A stretch of DNA of 64,000 nucleotides. Origin: Gordonia phthalatica. Lineage in GTDB: Bacteria > Actinomycetota > Actinomycetes > Mycobacteriales > Mycobacteriaceae. Shown piece by piece: positions 35,859 to 44,200 of this stretch (positions within the stretch are counted from its first letter, which is position 1; the number at the start of each line of letters is the position of its first letter). Below the pieces are notes generated by a model. That model did not search any database and was not told the DNA's origin. It saw only the letters and a program-made list of their open reading frames with translations. The translations under genes were made by a program, and so were the position numbers. The DNA lies in assembly GCF_001305675.1 (NCBI RefSeq), contig NZ_CP011853.1, forward strand, positions 4,030,001 to 4,094,000. Direction: 5' to 3'.

Positions 35859-36743
35859 ATGACCAAGACAGTCACTCTGACGTCCCTGCCGGGCGCCGGG
35901 CAGCTGTACCCGAAGGCCGTGGCCGCGATGCTGCCGGTGATCGGGAAGCCCGCCCGCGTCAGCCCGACGGCGACGCTCCCGGACACCGTCTACCGCATCG
36001 AGAACCTGCGGATCGACCAGTCGCAGCTCAAGGACTACTGCCGGACCACCGGATTGCAGTTCGGCACCACGGTGCCGCTGCCGTTCCTGTTCGTCCTGCA
36101 GTTCCCCCTGGCGATGAGCATCATGGTGTCGTCGGACTTCCCGTTCGGCGCCGTCGGCTCGGTGCACCTGGAGAACAAGATCGAGCGCCTGCGCGCGATC
36201 GGCGTCGACGAGCCGCTCACCATCTCCGCGCACGCGGAGAACCTGCGTGAACACCGCAAAGGCATGGTCGTCGACGTGATCTCCGAGTTCCGCGTCGGCC
36301 GCGAGCTGGTGGCCGTGCAGACCGGCACGTTCCTGAAGCAGCAGCGCACCAGCCTCTCCGACGGGGAGCGCGGCCCGGCACCGAAGGACGCGACTCCTCC
36401 GCCGCCCGGCCGCGTCCTCAGCGTGGACCTGAGTCTGATCCGCCAGTACGCGGACGCCTCGGGCGACCGGAATCCGATCCACATGGCCGATCTGACCGCG
36501 AAGGCGTTCGGCTTCCCGCGGGCCATCGCGCACGGCATGTGGAGTGCCGCCGCACTCCTCGACAACGTGGAGGCCCAGCTTCCCGATGCCGTGGTGTACT
36601 CGGTCCGCTTCGGCAAGCCGGTCCTGTTGCCCGCCAAGGTGAACACCTACACCACCCCCGTCGACGGCGGCTTCGACGTGTCCATGCTCAACCGACACAA
36701 GGGATACCCGCACGTCACCGGGACGCTGCGTCCCCGCGACTGA
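35859..36743 (+). CDS. htdX: 3-hydroxyacyl-thioester dehydratase HtdX (MaoC family)
   Basis: Hydrates or dehydrates 3-hydroxyacyl thioesters. The 294-residue double-hotdog protein has a degenerate N-terminal hotdog and a C-terminal one with the hydratase motif YADASGDRNPIHMAD and AIAHGMWS. The start at 35859 is 13 bases after fabG4. With FabG4 (reductase) and FadA2 (thiolase) it forms a three-step acyl-chain module; whether it runs in synthesis or degradation is not settled by sequence. A perfect terminator follows. Confidence 0.92.
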   Translation: MTKTVTLTSLPGAGQLYPKAVAAMLPVIGKPARVSPTATLPDTVYRIENLRIDQSQLKDYCRTTGLQFGTTVPLPFLFVLQFPLAMSIMVSSDFPFGAVGSVHLENKIERLRAIGVDEPLTISAHAENLREHRKGMVVDVISEFRVGRELVAVQTGTFLKQQRTSLSDGERGPAPKDATPPPPGRVLSVDLSLIRQYADASGDRNPIHMADLTAKAFGFPRAIAHGMWSAAALLDNVEAQLPDAVVYSVRFGKPVLLPAKVNTYTTPVDGGFDVSMLNRHKGYPHVTGTLRPRD

Positions 36744-36759
36744 GGTCCGCCACCTCGTT

Positions 36760-36796
36760 CGAATCCCGCTCATCGCTGTGCGATGAGCGGGATTCG
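36760..36796 (+). terminator. Terminator after htdX
   Basis: Perfect 17-bp stem (CGAATCCCGCTCATCGC and complement) with a 3-base loop, 16 bases after the htdX stop. Confidence 0.9.
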
Positions 36797-36830
36797 GCGC
36801 ATTACGCCCCGATCGGGCCCGATGTCCGTT

Positions 36831-36842
36831 TAATCTCCAGAC
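36831..36842 (+). promoter_or_regulatory. Leaderless promoter of the secreted lipase gene
   Basis: TAATCT at 36831-36836 is followed by six bases and the ATG at 36843, so transcription should begin at the start codon. No Shine-Dalgarno is present. Confidence 0.55.
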
Positions 36843-38240
36843 ATGGGGGTTCGCTGGTCCGTCAAGACAGCCGTCACAGTCGTTGTCGTCGTCCTGCTCG
36901 CGGTTCCGGGCCTGGCCGACGCCGCCCCCGCCAGGGGGTGGGAGCCGCCGAACATGATGGCGGTGCCGCCGCAGATCCCGAAGGCCATCGACGACGCGAT
37001 CCCGGCGCCTCCCTACCCGCGACCGCGGGTGATCCCACAGCGCGCACAGGCACCGGGCGTCACGAAGGCGACCCTCCAACTGCGTGCCGCGGCGCTGCCG
37101 TCGCCGAGCGGCGACCCGCTGTTCGACCGCTGGTCGCCGAACCTGAAGACCATGGCACCCGGAACGCTGATCACGGTGCGCGACGTGACCGCAACCGCCG
37201 CACCGCTGGTCACCGCCCCGATCACGCGGGCCCGCCTGATGAAGTTCGCCTCGCGCGACGCTCTGGGCCTCCCGTCGTTCGGGACGGCGACGATCCTGGA
37301 ACCACGAGCGAAGGCACCGGTCCGGGGACCGAGACCGATCCTGGTGAACAACCTCGCGATCAACTCGCTCGGCACCACGTGCACGCCCGGTTACACGCTG
37401 GCGCACGGCTTCGACAAGGACTCGAGCCTGACGAATTTCTTCCCGCCGACCACCCAGTTGGCCTTGGCGCGCGGCTACACGGTGATCGTCCCCGATCACG
37501 AGGGGCCGCGGATGGCGTACGCCGAGCCGACGACCGCGGGCCACGTGATCCTGGACGCGCTCCGCGCCGCCGCTCGGCTCGATCGTCCCCGGTTCGGCGC
37601 GTCGAAGATCGCGATGGTCGGCTACTCCGGTGGCGCGATCGCCACCAACGGCGCCACCAAGTTGATGAGCGGCTACGCCCCCGAGCTCGTGGATCGGGTG
37701 GTCGGCGCAGCCATGGGCGGAGTCCCCGCCGACTTCCGGATGCTCGTCGGCAGCATGAACGCCAATCTGGCGACCGGCCTGTTCCACGGTGCGACGTTCG
37801 GCATCTCCCGCGAACGGCCGGAGATCCTCACCATGGCCAACCACCTCGCCCAGTGGATGGCGACGTCGCCGCTGAAAGACGTCTGCACGCTGCCGATGGC
37901 GGTCCTCGGCGGCAGCTTCCTACCGATGCAGCTGATGTCGAACGATCCCGACCCATTCCACTCGCCGGTCGCTGAGAAGATCTATCGGGTCACGAAGATG
38001 GCTGATGCGAAGTCCCCGGTCCCGCTGTACATCTACCAGGGCGCGTCCGAGTTCTGGATTCCCGTCGCCGGCGCCCGCAACCTGTTCCACGAGCAGTGCC
38101 GCCTCGGCGTGAACGCCTCATTCCACGCGGTCCCGGGGGAACACGTCATCGGTGAGCTCGCAGGATTCCCCGGCGCGTTGACCTGGCTCGACGCTCGTCT
38201 GCGGGGGATTCCAGCACGCGACGGGTGCGTACGGACCTGA
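36843..38240 (+). CDS. Secreted lipase of the LIP (secretory lipase) family
   Basis: An exported alpha/beta hydrolase of 465 residues. A signal peptide spans about residues 1-27 (hydrophobic core TAVTVVVVVLLAV, cleavage near ADAAPA). The nucleophile elbow is MVGYSGGAIAT (serine near residue 260). The C-terminal region has the acid in a YIYQGASEFWIP block and the histidine in PGEHVIGEL. This matches the Candida-lipase-like LIP family found widely in mycobacteria, which hydrolyse triacylglycerols and esters. Four cysteines could form two disulfides outside the cell. Confidence 0.85.
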   Translation: MGVRWSVKTAVTVVVVVLLAVPGLADAAPARGWEPPNMMAVPPQIPKAIDDAIPAPPYPRPRVIPQRAQAPGVTKATLQLRAAALPSPSGDPLFDRWSPNLKTMAPGTLITVRDVTATAAPLVTAPITRARLMKFASRDALGLPSFGTATILEPRAKAPVRGPRPILVNNLAINSLGTTCTPGYTLAHGFDKDSSLTNFFPPTTQLALARGYTVIVPDHEGPRMAYAEPTTAGHVILDALRAAARLDRPRFGASKIAMVGYSGGAIATNGATKLMSGYAPELVDRVVGAAMGGVPADFRMLVGSMNANLATGLFHGATFGISRERPEILTMANHLAQWMATSPLKDVCTLPMAVLGGSFLPMQLMSNDPDPFHSPVAEKIYRVTKMADAKSPVPLYIYQGASEFWIPVAGARNLFHEQCRLGVNASFHAVPGEHVIGELAGFPGALTWLDARLRGIPARDGCVRT

Positions 38241-38336
38241 ATCTGACATAACGGTCGAAGCCTCGGAGAGTCAGGAGGAGACATTGGCTGCCGCGAGGGT
38301 CCGCACCGCGATCAGCGAGCACTCGACCCTGTTTCG

Positions 38337-39044
38337 GTGGCTCGCCGCTTCCACCTCAACGACGTCCCCGGCATCCTGTGGACGCCGGCGTGCGCGTCGC
38401 CGTCGAATCCCGTTCCCCTGGTCATCGCCGGTCAACCCGGCGGTATCGGCATGCAGGCGATGCATCCGCGACTGGCTGCGCGCGCTCATGCCGCGGCGCG
38501 CAGCGGGTACGCGACCGCGACCCTCGAACTCCCCGGGGCGGGCGAGCGGCCACGGCTCCCCGCGGTGGAGGAGGCCGGCGCCCGACTCCGCCACGCATTC
38601 GCCACCGACAAGCCCATCACCGCCGACATCACCGACCAGTTGGTCCTTCCGCTGGTGGACGCGGCAGCCCCGGAGTGCAGCGCTCTGCTCGACGAGCTCC
38701 TCGACCTGCCGGAGTGCAACGGCATCGCCGGATACGCAGGTGGAATGATCGCGCTCGCCGTGCGGGTGGCGGTCACCGAGCCGCGGATCCGGGCTGCGGT
38801 CCTCTTCGCGGGGAGCGTCATCCCGCAGTCGACGTTCGTCGAGGCCCGTGACGTGACGATCCCGCTGCACGCGCTGCTGCAGTGGGACGACGAGCACAAC
38901 GACCGCCAGGCCGCTCTCGACCTGTTCGACGCCTTCGCATCGACGGAGAAGACGCTCACCGCCAACATGGGCGGTCACACGGGAGTGCCCGCGTCCGCGG
39001 GCGCCGCAGCCGACGAGTTCCTGGTGCGGCATCTGGCCGGGTGA
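38337..39044 (+). CDS. Alpha/beta-hydrolase-like protein lacking the catalytic serine
   Basis: A 235-residue soluble protein with an alpha/beta-hydrolase outline (PGILWTPAC, VPLVIAGQPGG, YATATLELPGAGERP, C-terminal GGHTGVP). The nucleophile elbow reads GYAGG, so alanine takes the serine position. It may be inactive or use another mechanism. Start choice is uncertain: GTG at 38337 fits the fold, but the best Shine-Dalgarno (GGAGGAG at 38274-38280) lies 57 bases upstream, followed in this frame only by a rare ATT. It reads the same way as the lipase gene 96 bases upstream. Confidence 0.7.
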   Translation: MARRFHLNDVPGILWTPACASPSNPVPLVIAGQPGGIGMQAMHPRLAARAHAAARSGYATATLELPGAGERPRLPAVEEAGARLRHAFATDKPITADITDQLVLPLVDAAAPECSALLDELLDLPECNGIAGYAGGMIALAVRVAVTEPRIRAAVLFAGSVIPQSTFVEARDVTIPLHALLQWDDEHNDRQAALDLFDAFASTEKTLTANMGGHTGVPASAGAAADEFLVRHLAG

Positions 39045-39069
39045 GCCAGGGGGTGCGAGTCGAAACCCG

Positions 39070-39687
39070 CTACGCCTCGTCCCCGACGTCCGCCCCCTCG
39101 CCGACGCCGCGGAGGCCGCGCCAGGTGATGCCGAGGAGCAGGTCGGTGGCGCGTTCCAGGTCGATGTCGCCGTCGGCGATGCGGTCCGCGACGGCCTCGC
39201 CCGCGCCGACGAGGGCGACCGCGGTGACCTCGAAATCGACGTCGCTGCCGCCGGTCGTCGTACCGCGACGGATCAGGTCGGTGATCATGGCGGTGATGCT
39301 CTTGCGGCTGTCGGAGACGATGTGCGCGAACGCCGCCGAGCCCATCGCGACCCGGTACAGCAGACGCCACGACTCGGCGTTCGTGTACACGAACCGCAGG
39401 AACTCGCGGACCAGGATCCGAGCCTGGTCCTTCTGCCGCATCGTGGGATCGAAGCCGTCCGACATCGCGTCCATGAAGCGCCCGGACTCGCGGGCGATGC
39501 ACGCGCTGAACAGCTCGTCCTTGGAACCGTAGTAGAGGTACAGCATCGGCTTGGAGATCTTCGCCTCGGCGGCGATCGCGTCCATCGACGTGTCGGCGTA
39601 GCCGTTGGCCGAGAAGGCCGCGATGGCGGCGTCGAGCATCTGCTGCTCCCGCACCGCGCGCGGCAGTCTCTTCGTTCCGCTTGCCAT
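39070..39687 (-). CDS. TetR-family regulator (Rv0238-like)
   Basis: A 205-residue regulator with a textbook TetR N-terminus: REQQMLDAAIAAFSANGYADTSMDAIAAEAKISKPMLYLYYGSKDELF is the DNA-binding domain, residues 13-60. The C-terminal part should bind a ligand, possibly an acyl-CoA. Its start codon follows a TAAGTT -10 by seven bases, and that -10 lies inside a TTAC-N6-GTAA dyad, so it should repress itself. The same dyad occurs at fadE5 and fadA2/fabG4, making this the leading candidate regulator for those genes. Confidence 0.88.
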   Translation of the reverse strand: MASGTKRLPRAVREQQMLDAAIAAFSANGYADTSMDAIAAEAKISKPMLYLYYGSKDELFSACIARESGRFMDAMSDGFDPTMRQKDQARILVREFLRFVYTNAESWRLLYRVAMGSAAFAHIVSDSRKSITAMITDLIRRGTTTGGSDVDFEVTAVALVGAGEAVADRIADGDIDLERATDLLLGITWRGLRGVGEGADVGDEA

Positions 39688-39695
39688 ACCGCTTA

Positions 39696-39713
39696 ACTTA
39701 CCACCCGGTAAGT
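39696..39713. promoter_or_regulatory. Auto-operator of the TetR gene
   Basis: Perfect dyad ACTTACC-ACCC-GGTAAGT, core TTAC-N6-GTAA. On the minus strand its right part supplies the TAAGTT -10 of the tetR gene. Confidence 0.75.
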
Positions 39714-39718
39714 AATAG

Positions 39719-40942
39719 TCAGTCGCACTTCAGCACGCCCTTCGACTTCAGGATCCGCACGACGGACCGGTCGACGCGCTCGGCGGAGAGCTTGCCGTCC
39801 TTCACCGCCTTCTCGAGGGTGTCGAGCACCGAGCCGACCTGATCGGTGGTGAGCCAGAGGCCGACGTCGGCACCCGCCTTGATCGCCTTGAGCACGGCCT
39901 GGTCGATCGAGTACTTGTCGGTGATCGCCTTCATCCCGGACAGATCGTCAGTGAAGACGACCCCGTTGAACCCGGGGGCGTCGTACTTCTTACCGCTGCG
40001 CAGCATGCCGATGGCTGCGGGGCTGATGCTGGCAGGCGTCTGCGGTCCGGTGAGGCCGGGGACGATCAAGTGGCCCACCATGACGCCCGCGTTCCCGGGT
40101 GCGCGGAGCAGTTCGCGGAAGGGCACCAGGTCGATCTGCTGCATCTGCGCGAGCGGCGGCGTGACGACGGCGCCGAGGTGCGAGTCGCCCGACCCGTGGC
40201 CGTGCCCCGGGAAGTGTTTGAAGACGGGCATCACCCCGGCGTCCTCGAGGCCCTTGGCGAACGCACCCGCGTACTCGGTGACGACCTTCGGATCGTTGGA
40301 GTACGAGCGGTCGCCGATCACGGCGTCGGCGGGCTCGTCGCTGACGTCGGCAGACGGCGCGAAGTCGACGGTGATGCCGAGCTTCGACATCTTCCGCCCG
40401 GCCTCCTTCGCGATCTGCCGGACCTGCTGCGGCGTCTTGGTCTGCGCCAGCTCCCGCGCCGACGGCATGTCGATGCCCAGGCTCTTGAGCCTGCTGACGC
40501 GGCCGCCCTCCTGGTCGACGGTCACCATCAGCGGAATCTTCCGGCTCTTGGCAAGCTTCGCGGTGGAGCCGTCGGTGAGCATCGACAGATCACTCCAGCT
40601 GCCGATGAAGATGCCGCCGATGTGCTCCTGCTGCACCACCTGCTTCGCATCGGCTGCCCCGGTGACACCCACCACCAGCATCTGCGCCAACTTGTCGCGC
40701 ATCGTCATGGCCTTGAGCTCCTCCGCACCGCACGCGGCGGGCTTCGCCGAACTGCTGACCGCGGACGACGTCGTCGACGTCGCCTTCGACGTGGAGGCAG
40801 AGGTCGACGTCGACGCGGCGGTGTTCTCGACCGGGGCGTCCGAGCACGCGGTGGTGACGAAGAGGCCGGCCACCGCGGCGACAGCGAGAACTGCGCGACC
40901 GCCGCGGGCCCGGCGCGAGGACTGAGATGTGAGGGCACGCAT
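39719..40942 (-). CDS. lpqI: Beta-N-acetylglucosaminidase lipoprotein LpqI (NagZ, GH3)
   Basis: Removes N-acetylglucosamine from peptidoglycan fragments in cell-wall recycling. The 407-residue lipoprotein has a signal sequence with lipobox TTAC at about residues 30-33, a Thr/Ser-rich linker to residue 70, then a GH3 barrel. Family marks are DQEGGRVSRL, KHFPGHGHGSGDSHLGAV (the catalytic His in GDSH) and VVFTDDLSGMKA (the nucleophilic Asp). ATG at 40942 is chosen because it puts the arginine-rich n-region at the start. It lies between tetR and the aftD cluster, as lpqI does in M. tuberculosis. Confidence 0.93.
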   Translation of the reverse strand: MRALTSQSSRRARGGRAVLAVAAVAGLFVTTACSDAPVENTAASTSTSASTSKATSTTSSAVSSSAKPAACGAEELKAMTMRDKLAQMLVVGVTGAADAKQVVQQEHIGGIFIGSWSDLSMLTDGSTAKLAKSRKIPLMVTVDQEGGRVSRLKSLGIDMPSARELAQTKTPQQVRQIAKEAGRKMSKLGITVDFAPSADVSDEPADAVIGDRSYSNDPKVVTEYAGAFAKGLEDAGVMPVFKHFPGHGHGSGDSHLGAVVTPPLAQMQQIDLVPFRELLRAPGNAGVMVGHLIVPGLTGPQTPASISPAAIGMLRSGKKYDAPGFNGVVFTDDLSGMKAITDKYSIDQAVLKAIKAGADVGLWLTTDQVGSVLDTLEKAVKDGKLSAERVDRSVVRILKSKGVLKCD

Positions 40943-41003
40943 CACCCCAGTGTTCCATGCCACCCCGCCGCTTTCACGGCCGCGACCGGGGCGACGAGGA
41001 TGG

Positions 41004-41015
41004 TAGTTTGGGGCA
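41004..41015 (+). promoter_or_regulatory. Leaderless promoter of the DUF2613 gene
   Basis: TAGTTT at 41004-41009 followed by six bases and ATG at 41016, with no Shine-Dalgarno. Confidence 0.5.
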
Positions 41016-41216
41016 ATGCTGCGTGAACGTCTCCTCTACGGTGCCCTGGCCGGGGTCGCCGGCGTCCTCATCGGCATCGGCGCCGTCTTCCTCGGTGGGC
41101 AGTTGGCCTCCGAGACCAAGCCCGCCACCGACGTCAACAGCTTCAACGCCGACACCGGCTTCGTGCAGGGCTCGGTGGACTACGGCTCCCGCGGTGACGG
41201 CGGGGCCAACCACTGA
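41016..41216 (+). CDS. DUF2613 small secreted or membrane protein (Rv0236A-like)
   Basis: A 66-residue protein with one hydrophobic segment (residues 8-30, rich in Gly, Ala and Val) followed by a hydrophilic tail. It could be a signal peptide or a single anchor. Its position immediately before aftD matches the small gene Rv0236A of M. tuberculosis. The function is unknown; the conserved link to aftD suggests a role with that enzyme in the cell envelope. Confidence 0.8.
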   Translation: MLRERLLYGALAGVAGVLIGIGAVFLGGQLASETKPATDVNSFNADTGFVQGSVDYGSRGDGGANH

Positions 41217-41245
41217 TCGGTGACGCCTCGCGTCGCCCTCCGAGC

Positions 41246-44200
41246 GTGACCGCCGCCGACCGCACCCTGCGCCGTCGCGACCACCTCGTCATCGTCGCGG
41301 TCGCCCTGCTGATCTCCTTTCTCCAGCGGCCCGGTCGCATCTCCCCGGACACGAAACTCGACCTGACCGCCGACCCCATCGGCTTCCTCACCCGCGCCGC
41401 ACACCTGTGGTCGCCCGACGCGCCCATGGGCCAGGTGCAGAACCAGGCGTACGGATACTTCTTCCCGCACGGGTTCTTCTTCGCGGTCGGCGACGTGCTG
41501 AATCTGCCGCCGTGGATCACCCAGCGACTGTGGTGGGCGATCCTCCTGGCGGCGGGCTTCATCGGCGTGGTGCGGCTCGCCGAGGCGCTGCGGATCGGAT
41601 CGTTCTGGTCGCGATTGATCGCCGCGTGGGTGTTCGTCCTCGCACCGCGGGTGATGACCACGCTGGGCACCATCTCGTCCGAGACGCTCCCGATGATGCT
41701 GGCCCCGTGGGTGCTGCTGCCGGTGGTGCGCGCACTCGACGACGACCGCGACGACCGCCCACTGTGGCTCGGTGCGGCCCAGTCGGCGTGCGCGATCGCC
41801 CTGATGGGTGCGGTGAACGCCGTCGCCACGGCGGCCGCGGTCGCTGTCGCCGCACTGTGGTGGCTGATGATCCTGATCCGCGGCGTCGACCGGCGCAGCA
41901 CCCTGGTGTTCGGCGGCTGGTGGACGCTCGGGGCGGCCGCCGCCTGTCTGTGGTGGGTGGTGCCGCTGCTGATCCTGTCGCGGATCTCGCCGCCCTTCCT
42001 GGACTTCATCGAGTCCGCGGCGGTCACCACCGAGTGGACCTCGCTCACCGAGGTGCTGCGCGGCACGGATTCGTGGACGCCGTTCGTGTCACCGGAGCGC
42101 GCGGTCGGCGCGGTGCTCGTGTCGGAGCCCGCTGCGGTCGTGGCGACCGGGGTCCTCGCCGCGGCCGGGCTCGCCGGGCTGGCGATGCGGGCGATGCCGC
42201 ACCGTCGCCGACTGCTGATCCTGCTGGTGGTCGGACTCCTCGCGATCTGCCTCGGTTACCCGGGGGCGCTCGGCTCACCGCTGCGCGACACCGTCGTCGC
42301 CTTCCTCGACGGCCCCGGTGCCGCACTGCGCAACATCCACAAGTTCGATCCCCTGGTCCGTCTCCCCCTCGCCCTCGGCGTCGCACATCTGCTCGCGCGG
42401 GTACGGATTCCGGCGCGCACGGGCCCGGCACGCAGGGCGCACGCCGAACGCGGCTTCGCGGCCGCGCTCGTGGTGGTGATCGCCGCGTTCGGGTCGGGTT
42501 CACTGCTGTGGACCGGCGGGCTCGCTCCCGCGCAGAGCTACCGCGACATCCCCGACTACTGGACGCAGACCGCCGACTGGCTGCACGACGCGCAGCGCGA
42601 CGCTCCTGCGCCGACGCGAGCGCTCGTGGTTCCCGGCGCCCCGTTCGCCGATCAACTGTGGGGCCTGACCAGAGACGAGCCGCTGCAGGCGCTCGCGCAG
42701 ACCCCGTGGGCGGTGCGCGACGCGATCCCCCTGACCCCACCCGGCGCGATCCGCGCGATGGACTCGGTGCAGCGCGCGCTCAGCTCCGGTCGCGGTTCCC
42801 CGGGGTTGGCCGCAGCACTCGCCGAGCAGGGAGTCGGTTACCTGGTGCTGCGCGCCGATCTGGATCCGTCGTCGCGGTCGGCACGACCGCTGGCGGTGGC
42901 GCAGGCCATCGCGCGCTCGCCTGGGCTGTCGGAGGCCGCGCAGTTCGGGCCGATGGTCGCTCCGCCGACCGTCGACGGCGTGGTGGTGGACGACGGGCTG
43001 CGGCCGAAACTCCCCGCGATCACGATCTATCGGGTCGACGGCGCCGCCGCCGGCCCCACCCTGGTCGACGCCGCCGCGATGCCGCGCGTGAGCGGTGGGC
43101 CGGAAGCGCTGCTGTCCGTGGAGGACTCACGACGTCGCGCCGGGCTTCCGCCATTGGGTCCGGCACTGCTGGCGGCCGACGCCGCCCGCGCGGGCCTGTC
43201 GCCGTCGTCGCCGCTGATCGTCACCGACAGTCCCGTCGACCGCGAGGTGGACTTCGGTCGCGTCGACGACCACTCGTCGGCGATCCGTTCCGCCGACGAT
43301 CCGCGTCTCACCAAGAATCGGGTGCCGGACTACCCGGTCGACGGTCAGCCGTCGGTCCGCGCGCAGTGGTTGCTCGACAACCAGCCGGGGCAGGTCCGCG
43401 TCACCAGTTCCGGATCGGCAGCGGACGCCACCCAGCCGGGACGCACTCTGCCCGCGAGTTCCACCGCCGCAGCCTTCGACAACGACGGCGAGACCGCGTG
43501 GGCGAGCCGCGGGCTGGAGTCAGCGGTCGGTCAGTGGCTGGCCGTGGAGTTCACGCAGCCGCGCAGCGACCTGGCCGTCACCGTCACCACTGCGAAGGCG
43601 CTCGGCCCCGACGTGACCAGCGTGCTGATCTCGACCGATACCGGCAGCACCGTGGCGCAGGGACTGAAACCCGGTGTTCCGACGCGCATCCTGGCACCCG
43701 CCGGGCCGACGCACCGCGTGGAGGTGCGGGCCATCGCGACGGCCGACGGGTCCGGCGGCAATCAGTTCGCCGTCGCCGATCTGGCCTTCTCGGACGCGAA
43801 CACCGGCGTCCCGCTCGCCATCCGGCAGCGGATCGTGTTGCCGACGCTCGACGCCGCGGACGGTGTCGGAGGCTGGGAGTTGGGGCCCGAACTGGGGCAG
43901 CGATCGGACTGCGTGACCGGACCGGGCGGACGGGTCCGCTGCTCGCCGGCCCTCGGCCTGAGTTCGGAGACGCCGGGCGTCTTCAACCGGACGCTGTCGG
44001 TGCCGACCGAGACGACCGTTGCACCGACCGTCACACTGCGTCCGGTTCCCGGGGGCGAACTGGAGGCACTGCTGGCCCGGCCCGGAGCGATCCGCGCGGA
44101 GGGCCGGTCGTCGGTGGCCGATCCCCTCGGCAACGCCTCCGCCGCCGTCGACGGCGACCCGAACACCACCTGGGTGGCCCCCGATCCCGGCTCAGCCGGC

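Noticed and set aside
38284..38748. Open frame from TTG 38284 with a strong Shine-Dalgarno
   Set aside because: It yields an Arg/Ser/Pro-rich product and overlaps the hydrolase-like frame, which has the recognisable fold; possibly only the ribosome site is real.
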